Shown piece by piece: positions 18,912 to 28,079 of a stretch of 64,000 nt of DNA. A program made the position numbers and the translations under genes. Origin of the DNA: Sphingomonas daechungensis (GTDB lineage: Bacteria; Pseudomonadota; Alphaproteobacteria; Sphingomonadales; Sphingomonadaceae); the NCBI RefSeq assembly GCF_014489495.1, contig NZ_CP060780.1, forward strand, positions 2,119,001 through 2,183,000, written 5' to 3'. Each line of letters opens with the position of its first letter. Position 1 is the stretch's first letter. A model generated the notes under the pieces. That model was not told the origin of the DNA and ran no database searches. It saw only the letters and a list, made by a program, of their open reading frames with translations.

Positions 18912-19766
18912 GCTCCAGCCGCGATAGCGCTCGACGAGCTGCAGCGAGTCATGACGCACGTGATTTGCCGCCATCTCAGACTTCAGCTCTTCACGGGTGA
19001 CCGAACCTTCATCGACGAGGTCCGCGAGCACCGAATAGACGAGAGCCTCCTGCTTCGGATCCGGGTGCGATACGTAATGGCGATTGGCCCAGCGGCGCAG
19101 GAAATCGAACGGTCCGCGCTTGCGGAGCGTGTAGTCGACCGGAAGTCCCGTCTTCCACGGCTGGGTCCGACGCTTGGTGGTGTGAAGAATGCCAGTGTCC
19201 TTCGTCAGCCGGTCGAAGTCGTTCCAATGCGGCTCCAGGAAGCCAACGGTCGAACGGTCCTCACGCTTCAGCTCGATCCAGTCGACGTAATCGAACCTGT
19301 GACCGAATAGGTCGGCGAGATCGTTGTCGAAGTTCCAATGCTGCAGCTTCGCGTTGTCGAGCAGCATGACGGACGTAGCGATATAATCCGCCTGCTTGTT
19401 ATGACCGGGGCGCGCGACCGCCATGATCGCCTTCCCGCGCATGTCACGCTCCAGCAGGTCCGCGACATCTCCAACGCCGAAGCAGTCCGGGTCGGTGACC
19501 AACGCTCGACCCTCGAAGTTCATGAGGCTGGGTGGAGCGAAGCGCAGCGGCGTAAAGCTTTGCAGGTCGTCGGGATCCCATGGCCGGACATGCCCGCCGC
19601 GAAGGATGGACTGCCCGGGCTGCATCAATCGCGGAAAGTCCTGCACGCGCATGATCTTCACGTCGAAGCTGTCCGGGCGCCTGCTGCTGCGCTTGTAGCT
19701 GTGCGCGGAAATCTTTGCGCCCAGCAGCTGGCGATCGTTCGCCTGGATGAAGACGGTCGGCTTCAC
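18891..19766 (-). CDS. putative glycosyltransferase-like protein of an envelope operon
   Basis: 291 residues, intact. It starts KPTVFIQANDRQLLGAKISA and carries LVTDPDCFGVGDV, a DxD-like segment followed by a GT8-like arrangement (NFDNDLADLFGHRFDYVDWI). I read it as a nucleotide-sugar transferase-like protein without a named family; the fold is inferred. It is the last gene of the minus-strand run kdsD-kdsB-HAD, 42 bases after the HAD gene, so a role in Kdo/lipopolysaccharide assembly is plausible but unproven. Confidence 0.6.
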   Translation of the reverse strand: MKPTVFIQANDRQLLGAKISAHSYKRSSRRPDSFDVKIMRVQDFPRLMQPGQSILRGGHVRPWDPDDLQSFTPLRFAPPSLMNFEGRALVTDPDCFGVGDVADLLERDMRGKAIMAVARPGHNKQADYIATSVMLLDNAKLQHWNFDNDLADLFGHRFDYVDWIELKREDRSTVGFLEPHWNDFDRLTKDTGILHTTKRRTQPWKTGLPVDYTLRKRGPFDFLRRWANRHYVSHPDPKQEALVYSVLADLVDEGSVTREELKSEMAANHVRHDSLQLVERYRGWSLGDALA

Positions 19767-19808
19767 GTCGCTGTTCTATGCAGTCGGCACGAATTGCATT
19801 GCTGGGCC

Positions 19809-20609
19809 TTAGCGAAGGGAGTCGACGACCGCCACCGGATGCCAGTCGCCCAGGCCGTTCCTTTCAGCGAACTCTGCAGGGAAGCTCTCGCCAGCGTGGA
19901 TCCCCCCGCCACGAACACGGCGTCAAATCCCATCCTGGCCGCTCCCAGAATATCTGTCTGGAGCGCATCTCCCACGGCAATCACCTCCTCGATCGAAGGG
20001 CTGCCGGCGAGCTTCAACGCGTGACGGTAAATGGCGGGAAATGGCTTGCCATACCATTCCACGCGACCGCCGAGATCGATGTACAAGTCGGCCAGGGCGC
20101 CTGCGCAAGGCTCCGTTTCACCGCCCCGAACGACGATCCGATCGGGGTTCAGGCAGTGCATCAGGACATTGCGTGTGACGAGATCTTCCAGCTCCATGAG
20201 ATACTCACCGACGGTCCGGCGCTCGTCGTCGAGACCTGTGCAAGCGAACTCTGTAAATTCCCCATTTTCAGCGATCCACACACCGCGCCCTTCGAGGATC
20301 TCGCGATCTGCCCCGGTACCAATAAACCCGACCGGGATCCTTTGGCAGTAAGGGCCGCAATCCCCGCTTCTCCGCTCGTCGATATGCCGTTCCATGCGTC
20401 GCGCGGAAGTCCGATCCGGTCGAGCTGCTGCTCCACCGCCTCCGCCGTCCGCGGGCATTGGTGATCAGGATGACCTTGCGGCCCTCCTCACGCCATTGAC
20501 GGAGGCGATCCGCGGACCCTGGGTAAAGCCGTACTCCATCGTGGATGACGCCCCAGATGTCGCAGAGGATCACACGATAGCGTTCGGGCAGCGCGTCGAG
20601 GGCGGTCAT
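19809..20609 (-). CDS. HAD-superfamily class IIA hydrolase, TIGR01459/NagD-like (about two frameshifts)
   Basis: About 270 residues. Motif I is CDIWGVIHDG (nucleophile Asp in DIWG), motif II is VILITNA, and motif IV lies in EEVIAVGDALQTDILGAARM. The cap domain sits between (TRNVLMHCLNPDRIVVRGGE). It ends at TAA 19809-19811 (VAVVDSLR). Class IIA members dephosphorylate small phosphosugars or nucleotides. Its ATG overlaps the kdsB stop (20606-20609), so it is co-translated with Kdo genes. The substrate is unknown. Confidence 0.78.
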
Positions 20610-21398
20610 TCGAGACCTGAATCAATAAGAGCCTGCTCAATTGGCCCGACGTCCTCCGGGTTGTTGAGTTCGCGGAGTGCGAAGGAAGGGGTCGCGACAT
20701 CCACAACTGCCACCGGCACACCGGCGACCAGGAACCGCAGCTGCTCCAGCCCTCGAGCGTCTCAAGCTCGCTTACCGGAGTCGCCGCATATCGTTCGAGC
20801 GCTTCCGGTCGGTAGGCGTAGACCCGACATGCAGGCGGACAGGCGACAGCCCGTCCGACAATGATCCATCCGGAAGGTGCGGGATCAACCGCTTGGAAAA
20901 ATAGAGGGCGTATCCTTGCCCGTCCGTCACGACCGAAGTCCCCCGACGCGACCAGCCGCTTCCTCGGCCTGTAGCGCTCGAACCTCATCGCTCCGCAATC
21001 GCATCGCTGGGGTAGCCACCAGAGCATCGCTGTCGTCGCGCATCCGCGCGATCAGGGATTCGACGAAGCCGGGAGGCGTAAGCAATGCGTCGCCTTGGAA
21101 ATTGATGATCAAGTCCGGGTCGTGAAGTGAAGCGAGCGCCTCGGCACAGCGCTCGGTGCCGTTGCGGCATTCGGGGACGTCATGATGACCCCACTCCGAA
21201 ATTGTTGCAGGCATTGGCGATCTGCTCGTCATCGGTTGTGACGTAAACGCCGGAGACGCCCGAAACGCGGCGTGCCGCCTCGACGCTTCGCTGAATCAAC
21301 GGCTTCGCGACGCCGCCGACTCCTTTCAGCTCGACAAGGGGCTTTCCGGGATATCGCGTCGACGCGAAGCGAGCGGGAATCAGGATAACAGTGTTCAT
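20606..21398 (-). CDS. kdsB: 3-deoxy-manno-octulosonate cytidylyltransferase KdsB (two to three frameshifts)
   Basis: About 264 residues in pieces: ILIPARFASTRYPGKPLVEL (nucleotide-binding start), VYVTTDDEQIANAC, GTERCAEALASLHDPDLIIN and FQGDALLTPP (motif QGD), YRPEALERYAATPVSELE and QALIDSGLE at the end. KdsB activates Kdo with CTP to CMP-Kdo for lipid A core assembly in the cytoplasm. Its ATG overlaps the kdsD stop (ATGA, 21395-21398), and its own stop overlaps the HAD start. Confidence 0.92.
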
Positions 21399-22365
21399 CG
21401 GGTCACCGGACAATCGTGGATATGGAGGATGCCGATCGGCCGCCGCCGCTCGTCCTTGCCTTCGACGACGAACAAAGTCGTGATCCGATGTTCGTCGAAC
21501 ATCGCCAATGCGTCGTCGATTAACGCGTCTGACCTAATCGTTTTCGGACTGCCGGTCATGAACTCGCTCGCCGTATGATCGAGCCCTCCTCCATGTGTCG
21601 CCTCAGATCACCGTCAGTGATGACGCCGACGAGATAGCCCTCGCCGTCGATCACTCCGACCACGCCGAGGCGCTTGGCTGTCATTTCGACGATCACGTCG
21701 CGCATTGCGCTATCAGCGCGGGTCAGCGGAACCTCATTGCCGGAGTGCATGACCCTGCTGATGGGCTTCAATCTGGCGCCCAAGGCTCCACCGGGGTGGA
21801 GACGGCCGAAGTCGCTCCTGTCGAACCCCTTGAGGTGCATGACCGTCATGGCAAGGGCGTCTCCGAGCGCGAGCGACATCGTCGTGGAGGTCGTCGGGGC
21901 GACGCTCTCCGGTCCCACTTCCCGCCATTGCGGCAACAGCAGAGGCGCTGAGGCCGCTCTGGCAAGCAGCGAGTGGGAATTGCCGGTGATGCCGATAACC
22001 GGGATGGACACGGCACTGAAGTGATCGATGACCGGCTCCAACTCGGCCGTTTCCCCGCTAAGCGAGATCAGAATGGCGACATCGCCGGAGTCTGCCATTC
22101 CAAGATCGCCATGAATGGCTTCTGCGAGGTGCAGAAAGACCGAAGTCGTTCCGGTCGAAGCGAACGTCGCGGAAATCTTGCGACCGATGTGCCCGGACTT
22201 CCCGAGCCCGGCGACGATCAGCTTGCCACGGCACCCGACGATCAGGTCGACAGCGTGCTCAAAAGCCTCACCAAGGCCCTCGGCCAGCGCATCCAAGGCA
22301 CGCGCCTCGTCGCGAAGCACGTGCCGCCCGAATTCGAGCAAGTTCGCCTTTTCGGAATCGGCCAT
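21395..22365 (-). CDS. kdsD: arabinose-5-phosphate isomerase KdsD / KpsF (one frameshift)
   Basis: About 324 residues from ATG at 22365; the open frame further upstream is not family-like. SIS domain: LIVAGLGKSGHIGRKISATF, LHLAEAIHGDLGM, ILISLSGETAEL. Two CBS domains follow (NEVPLTRADSAMRDVI, GVVGVIDGEGYLVGVITDGD; then EFMTGSPKTIRSDALI). Adding one G at 21584-21586 joins the second CBS domain (GLDHTASEFM). It converts ribulose-5-P to arabinose-5-P, the first step to Kdo, and leads the kdsD-kdsB-HAD-glycosyltransferase run. Confidence 0.93.
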
Positions 22366-22471
22366 CGGCGCTCGACTAGCGGGAGCAGCGCGGGCTGTGA
22401 AGCAGCGCGGCTTGACGCGGAGAGGCTCAACCGCTTGGGTCTCAAACTGTTTCGGCTTTGAAGGTGATGGT

Positions 22472-23786
22472 GTGGCGAAGCGACTGACGCGGTTCATCTT
22501 GCTGGCCTTGCTGCTCGGCGTCATCGCCGGCTGGGCGATCAATTCCGCGATCGACGACGGTTCGCCCGAAAGCGCCGAAACGCTCAAGCAGATTGCCGAT
22601 TATCTCAGTATCGTGACGGCGCTTTTCCTGCGCCTGATCAAGATGATCATTGCCCCGCTGGTCTTCTCGACTTTGGTCGCGGGTATTGCCCACATGGGAG
22701 ACATTGCGGCGCTTGGTCGTGTCGGTCTGCGCTCGCTGATCTGGTTCATCCTTGCCAGCCTCGTTTCGCTGACCCTTGGCCTGATCCTCGTCAACCTGCT
22801 GCAACCGGGTGTCGGGCTGAACCTGCCGTTACCTCCGACGACGGCGGCGAGTGGCGTGGAGACGGCAGCTTTCAATCTCAAGGATTTTGTGACGCACCTC
22901 GTGCCCGCGTCGATCTTCGAGGCAATGAGCTCGAATGAAATCCTGCCGATCGTGATCTTCTCGATCTTCTTCGGCGTGGCGCTGACGGCGATCGGTGATG
23001 CCGGCAAGCCAATCGTCAAGGGCGTGGAGTCGTTGGTGAAGGTGATGCTGCAGGTCACCGATTACGTGATGCGCTTCGCCCCGCTGGCGGTGTTTACTGC
23101 CGTCACCAGCTCGATCGCCGAAAAGGGGCCGGAGATCCTGCTCACTTTCGGCAAATTCGTTGGCAGCTTCTACCTAGGCCTCGCGATCCTGTGGACGTTG
23201 CTCATTGCAGCGGCCTTCGTGATCGTCGGTCCCGGACAAGACATCTCGTCCGCTACATTCGAGACCCCGTCGTCCTCGCTTTTTCCACCGCCTCCAGCGA
23301 AGCAGCCTATCCCGAACTCTGGAGGCACTCGATCGCTTCGGCGTGCCCCCGCGCATTGCGAGCTTCGTCCTGCCGCTCGGCTATTCGTTCAATCTCGACG
23401 GGTCGATGATGTACATGACCTTTGCGACGATCTTCATCGCGCAGGCCTATGGCATCGACCTGACCCTCGGCCAGGAGATCACCATGCTCCTGGTCTTGAT
23501 GATCACGTCGAAGGGCATGGCTGGGGTCCCGCGCGCCAGCCTGGTGGTGATCGCAGCGACCATGTCGATGTTCAGCATTCCGGAAGCCGGCCTGCTTTTG
23601 ATCCTTGCGGTCGATCACTTCCTCGACATGGGCCGGTCGGCAACCAACGTCGTCGGCAATGCGGTGGCCGCCACGGTGGTTGCAAAATGGGAGGGCGATC
23701 TCGACCCCGAGGAGCCCGCCGACATCGAGCCGCCGCATGCTCCGTCACATGTTGCCCGGACCAAGCCGATCGACGATCACTTTTAA
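22472..23786 (+). CDS. dicarboxylate/amino acid:cation symporter, DAACS family (two frameshifts)
   Basis: About 439 residues from GTG at 22472. Family features: LFLRLIKMIIAPLVFSTLVA near the start, FFGVALTAIG, the serine-rich loop (AFSTASSEAAYP), LGYSFNLDGSMMYMTFATIF (the NLDG sodium/substrate site) and GRSATNVVGNAVAA. Breaks lie near 23235 and 23320. It imports C4-dicarboxylates or glutamate/aspartate with sodium or protons. Its TAA is inside the TTAA (23783-23786) that also holds the stop of the M24 gene. Confidence 0.9.
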
Positions 23787-25042
23787 TCGAACGGGCGATC
23801 GATGCTCGGCGGTGGGACGGTGAACCACTTGGGGCCCGCCTCGGTCATGTGGAAGCAGTCCTCGAGACGAATGCCAAACTTGCCGGGAAGATAGATTCCG
23901 GGTTCGTTCGAAAAGCACATGCCAGGTGCCAGCGGGGTCATCTCGCCATGAACGAGATTGACGGGCTCGTGACCCTCCATGCCGATCCCGTGGCCAGTCC
24001 GGTGCGACGTTCCCGGTAGCTTGTAGCCGGGACCATAGCCCCAGCTTTCGTAAGCGCTGCGAACGGCGTCATCGACACTGCCAGCGGGAGCACCCACCTT
24101 GGCTGCGGCCATCGCGATGTCCTGGCCTCGGCGCATCTGCTCCCACACCTTGCGCTGATCGGCCGACGGGGCGCCGCCATAAACGAACGTGCGGGAGATG
24201 TCCGACTGATAACCATGAACATCGCAGCCGCAATCGAGCAGGACGACTTCACCCTTGCGCACATGCTGCGGCTTCCCTGAACCGTGCGGATAGGCCGCCG
24301 CCTCCCCGAGCAGGATCAGGCCGCCGTCCGTCTTTCCGCCCTGCGCTTCGACGGCAGCCACGTAGAGCATGTCGATGTCAGCGGGCGTCATGCCTTCGCG
24401 GATATTCGGGTGAATGCTCCTGAAAGCATTGACGGTGATGTCGGCCGCCGCCTGCATCAGCGCCAGTTCCGCCGGAGTCTTGATCATCCGCACCTGCCGG
24501 ACGACCGGGTTTGCACTGACGATCTTGGCATCGGGAAGCTGCCTTTGCAGCCGGTTCATGATGAAATAGCGGTTGGTCTCTTCGAAGCCGATCGGAGCGT
24601 TTGCGACGCCACGTTCCTTGAGGAAATCGGCCACCAGCTTCAGCGGCTCCTCGTCTTCCTGCCATGCTCGAACCTCGGCCGGAACGACCAGCATCTCCCG
24701 GATCGAAGGACCCTCGAAGAACGGAGTGACGACAATTGGCTCGCCCTGCGCGGGAATGACGACAGCCGTTAGCCGCTCACTCCGCCACCACTGGATGCCG
24801 GTGAAGTAGTCGAGGCTTGGACCGGCTTCGACGAGCACGGAGCCGATCCCGTTCTTCTGCATCAATTCACGGGCTCTCGCGAGGCGCGAGAGTCGCTCTT
24901 CGGCTGAGATTGGTGGAGGCAACTTGACCGGCGCGATGTCGGCGCTTGCCGCCGCAGCGATGCGATCAGGGATGAACGACGTCAGCGCGAGCGCACCTCC
25001 GCTTTGCATCAGCGCACGGCGAGAAAGCTTCAGTGCTGTCAT
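23783..25042 (-). CDS. secreted M24-family metallopeptidase (Xaa-Pro aminopeptidase-like)
   Basis: 419 residues from ATG at 25042. The start LKLSRRALMQSGGALALTSF is a twin-arginine-like signal, suggesting folded export with metals loaded. The pita-bread fold is clear: metal-ligand Asp in DCGCDVHGYQSDISR, His in HRTGHGIGMEGHE, Glu in NEPGIYLPG and RLEDCF. It likely removes residues ahead of proline in the periplasm. Intact. Confidence 0.9.
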   Translation of the reverse strand: MTALKLSRRALMQSGGALALTSFIPDRIAAAASADIAPVKLPPPISAEERLSRLARARELMQKNGIGSVLVEAGPSLDYFTGIQWWRSERLTAVVIPAQGEPIVVTPFFEGPSIREMLVVPAEVRAWQEDEEPLKLVADFLKERGVANAPIGFEETNRYFIMNRLQRQLPDAKIVSANPVVRQVRMIKTPAELALMQAAADITVNAFRSIHPNIREGMTPADIDMLYVAAVEAQGGKTDGGLILLGEAAAYPHGSGKPQHVRKGEVVLLDCGCDVHGYQSDISRTFVYGGAPSADQRKVWEQMRRGQDIAMAAAKVGAPAGSVDDAVRSAYESWGYGPGYKLPGTSHRTGHGIGMEGHEPVNLVHGEMTPLAPGMCFSNEPGIYLPGKFGIRLEDCFHMTEAGPKWFTVPPPSIDRPFD

Positions 25043-25103
25043 GTTCGACCCCCTTCGAAGGACTGACTGTTGCATGCCGCGATCAGTTCGGCCAGCAGGC
25101 ACT

Positions 25104-26378
25104 ATGCCGTTCAATCTGCATCAGCTGCCGGGTTCCGGGCCACGGCCCGGTCCGCGCGAGACGATCGCACTTCTCGCGGGACTGATGGCCCTGAACGCCT
25201 TTGCCATCGACGCAATGGTGCCGGCCCTGCCCGACATCGGGTGGTCGCTTCACGTCGTGCATGAGAATGACCAGCAGCTGGTCATCGTCGCCTATTTCGT
25301 CGGGTTTGCCTCGACCCAGCTGATTTGGGGCCCGCTGGCCGACCGTTTCGGGCGCAAGCCCATCCTCGCCGCGGGCGTCGCGCTCTACATGCTGTTCGCC
25401 TTGCTATGCGGTCTCGCAGGCAGCTTTCCGCTGCTGATCGCCGGACGCGTCGCGATGGGCGCATCCGCGGCGGTGACACGGGTGCTGGTCGTGGCGATGG
25501 TGCGCGACCTGTTCGAGGGCGAAGCCATGGCGCGGGTCATGAGCCTGGTCTTCATGGTGTTCATGGTCGTGCCCGTCCTTGCTCCGAGCATCGGGCAGGT
25601 CATCCTGCTCTTCGGAAGCTGGCGCGCAATCTTTCTTGTCTTCGCGGGTTACGGCCTGCTGATGCTTACCTGGTCGTGGGTCCGCCTGCCTGAGACCCTG
25701 CACCCCGAGTATCGCCGAAGTCTGGCGCCCGACGAAATCATCAGCGCAGCCGTCGAGGCGGTCAAGGAGCCGCTCTCGCGTGGCTATACCCTTGCCCTGA
25801 CGGCCACGTTCGGAGCGCTCGTCGCATACATCAGCTCGATCCAGCAGATTGTCGCGGAGGCGTTTCACCAGCCGCATCTGCTGGGCCTCGTTTTTGGAGC
25901 GATCGCGGCGCCGATGGCGCTGGCTTCATGGACCAACGCGCGGGTGGTTGGCCGCTTCGGACTGAGGCGCGTTGGCCACGGAGCTTCCGCAGCTTTTCTC
26001 GCGGTCGCTTTGGTCCATCTCGCCGTAGGGGTGAGCGGACATGAAAGCCTGGTGACTTTCATAATCCTCCAGGCGCTGACGATGGTCTGCTTTGCCTTCG
26101 CCTCGTCCAACCTCAGCACGCTGGCGATGGATCGGATGGCAGCCATCGCCGGCACTGCCTCGTCCGTTCAGGGCGTGGTCGGCACGATCGGCGCAGCAAT
26201 CATCGGCTACGCTATTGGGCAAGCCTTCAACGGGACGGTGCTGCCGTTCCTTTGGGGAATGGCAGGCTGCGCCTTGGCCGGATCGGCCTTCGTCGTCCTG
26301 ACGGAACCCGGGCGCCTCTTTGCCGGACCGACCGCGGCGAGCGAGCAGCCGGAGCCGCCCGCCGCCGCGGAGGCCTAG
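25104..26378 (+). CDS. MFS drug-efflux transporter, Bcr/CflA type
   Basis: 424 residues from ATG at 25104, with about twelve hydrophobic helices. It starts LLAGLMALNAFAIDAMVPAL, typical of DHA1 Bcr/CflA pumps; GPLADRFGRKPIL is the MFS motif A; RVAMGASAAVTRVLVVAMVR is the motif-C region. Proton-coupled export of small molecules across the inner membrane is expected; the substrate is unknown. Transcribed away from the M24 gene. Intact. Confidence 0.87.
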   Translation: MPFNLHQLPGSGPRPGPRETIALLAGLMALNAFAIDAMVPALPDIGWSLHVVHENDQQLVIVAYFVGFASTQLIWGPLADRFGRKPILAAGVALYMLFALLCGLAGSFPLLIAGRVAMGASAAVTRVLVVAMVRDLFEGEAMARVMSLVFMVFMVVPVLAPSIGQVILLFGSWRAIFLVFAGYGLLMLTWSWVRLPETLHPEYRRSLAPDEIISAAVEAVKEPLSRGYTLALTATFGALVAYISSIQQIVAEAFHQPHLLGLVFGAIAAPMALASWTNARVVGRFGLRRVGHGASAAFLAVALVHLAVGVSGHESLVTFIILQALTMVCFAFASSNLSTLAMDRMAAIAGTASSVQGVVGTIGAAIIGYAIGQAFNGTVLPFLWGMAGCALAGSAFVVLTEPGRLFAGPTAASEQPEPPAAAEA

Positions 26379-26381
26379 GGA

Positions 26382-27464
26382 TTATTCTGCGGCGATGTCG
26401 TCTTCGGGTGAAGGTCCGACCATCAACGCTTCGCCGACTTCCTCGGTCTTGCCGCGGATCGCCCGGTCGAGGCGCTCGGCAACGTCGGGATTTTCCTTGA
26501 GATAGACCTTGGCGTTCTCACGGCCCTGACCGATCCGGATCGAGTTATAGCTGAACCAGGCGCCCGACTTTTCGACCAGGCCGGCCTTCACGCCGAGGTC
26601 GAGGATCTCACCGACCTTGGACACGCCCTCGCCGTACATGATGTCGAATTCGACCTGCTTGAACGGCGGCGCGACCTTGTTCTTCACGACCTTCACGCGG
26701 GTCGTGTTGCCGACGATATCGTCGCGATCCTTGATCTGGCCCGTGCGGCGGATGTCGAGACGCACCGACGCGTAAAACTTCAGCGCGTTGCCGCCCGTCG
26801 TTGTTTCCGGGTTGCCGTACATGACGCCGATCTTCATGCGGACCTGGTTGATGAAGATGACCAGGCAGCGCGAGCGGCTGATCGAGCCGGTCAGCTTGCG
26901 CAGCGCCTGGCTCATCAGGCGAGCCTGAAGGCCGACGTGGCTGTCGCCCATCTCGCCTTCGATCTCCGCCCTTGGAACCAGCGCCGCAACGGAGTCGATC
27001 ACCAGAACGTCGATCGCGTTCGAGCGGACCAGAGTGTCGACAATCTCCAGCGCCTGTTCGCCGGTGTCCGGCTGCGAGACAATCAACTCGTCGATGTCGA
27101 CGCCGAGCTTTCTGGCGTAGACGGGGTCCAGCGCGTGCTCGGCATCCACGAATGCTGCCGTTCCGCCGCTCTTCTGAGCTTCCGCAATCGCATGAAGCGC
27201 AAGGGTCGTCTTGCCCGAGCTTTCCGGTCCGTAAATCTCAACGATGCGCCCGCGCGGAAGCCCGCCGACGCCAAGCGCAATGTCCAGCCCAAGGCTGCCG
27301 GTCGAGATCGTCTCGATCTCGATCTTCTCGCGGCTGCCGAGCTTCATTGCCGAGCCCTTGCCGAACGCGCGATCGATTTGCGCGAGCGCTGCTTCGAGGG
27401 CCTTTTGTCTATCCATTCCGGGTACTTCCAATCCGCTACCGATGACCTTGAGCTGCGCTGCCAT
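26382..27464 (-). CDS. recA: recombinase A
   Basis: 360 residues from ATG at 27464 (another ATG at 27473 adds three residues). Walker A is GPESSGKT (79-86), Walker B lies in [10 protein letters not shown], and the DNA-binding loop 2 region follows [14 protein letters not shown]. The C terminus is short and acidic (SPEDDIAAE). RecA forms filaments on single-stranded DNA, drives strand exchange and triggers LexA self-cleavage. Intact, unlike many neighbours. An SOS box lies upstream. Confidence 0.98.
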   Translation of the reverse strand: MAAQLKVIGSGLEVPGMDRQKALEAALAQIDRAFGKGSAMKLGSREKIEIETISTGSLGLDIALGVGGLPRGRIVEIYGPESSGKTTLALHAIAEAQKSGGTAAFVDAEHALDPVYARKLGVDIDELIVSQPDTGEQALEIVDTLVRSNAIDVLVIDSVAALVPRAEIEGEMGDSHVGLQARLMSQALRKLTGSISRSRCLVIFINQVRMKIGVMYGNPETTTGGNALKFYASVRLDIRRTGQIKDRDDIVGNTTRVKVVKNKVAPPFKQVEFDIMYGEGVSKVGEILDLGVKAGLVEKSGAWFSYNSIRIGQGRENAKVYLKENPDVAERLDRAIRGKTEEVGEALMVGPSPEDDIAAE

Positions 27465-27513
27465 GCTACTCATCCTCTCGTCAACGGGCGGCCGAGCCCC
27501 GCCCCATATTCTT

Positions 27514-27551
27514 TTCGTACATGCTTTGTTCTTAGAGAACAAGAGGAGAAC
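27514..27551 (-). promoter_or_regulatory. recA promoter with LexA (SOS) box
   Basis: On the minus strand GTTC-TCCTCTT-GTTC (27551-27537) is an exact match to the alphaproteobacterial LexA box GTTC-N7-GTTC. Its second half overlaps a possible -35, TTGTTC (27542-27537), followed after 17 bases by TACGAA (27519-27514) as -10. LexA bound here would block polymerase. The box is about 73 bases before the recA start. The box is read directly; the -10/-35 assignment is inferred. Confidence 0.8.
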
Positions 27552-27679
27552 ATGTGGCGGTAAAGTCACTAACGCCACGGAGAGCAGCGCCTTTCGCGTG
27601 GCCTTAGGGAGAACGGGTACGCAGCGTTGGACTACGCCTTCAATTCCTACAATGGAATGCTTCGCTGCTGCCGAGAAGC

Positions 27680-28033
27680 TCAGACGGCGAACGCTGCCTC
27701 AAGCGCCGGCGTTACGCGGTCCACGGTGTACGGCTTCTCGATCACCGGCACGTTGGCGAACTGGGCAGGAGGCGGATCGACATGGCCACCCGTCGCAAGG
27801 ACGAAGGGAATCTGCTGTTCACGCAGGCGCTCGGCCACCGGCCAGACGCTTTCGCCCTTCAAGTTCACGTCGAGGATCGCGCAGTCGAAGCCGCCCTGAT
27901 CGGCAACCGCCATCGCGTCCTCGACGGATTCACAAGTTGCGGTGACTGAATGGCCGAGAGACTCGAGGAAGTCCTCGAGCATCATCGCGATCAGTGGCTC
28001 GTCCTCAACAACCAGGATGCTACGCTGCCCCAT
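27680..28033 (-). CDS. single-domain response regulator
   Basis: 117 residues from ATG at 28033 ([20 protein letters not shown]). Receiver signature: EDE, phosphoacceptor Asp in [11 protein letters not shown], and the lysine in VIEKPYT. No output domain. It lies 47 bases downstream of cckA on the same strand. The [13 protein letters not shown] start and the DVNLKG variant are those of stand-alone receivers common in alphaproteobacteria, some of which act in the general stress response. The partner kinase cannot be assigned. Confidence 0.85.
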   Translation of the reverse strand: MGQRSILVVEDEPLIAMMLEDFLESLGHSVTATCESVEDAMAVADQGGFDCAILDVNLKGESVWPVAERLREQQIPFVLATGGHVDPPPAQFANVPVIEKPYTVDRVTPALEAAFAV

Positions 28034-28079
28034 AAGCGTGAGGCATAAGCCGCCGCCGCGCGACCGCAAGCCCTATTTG

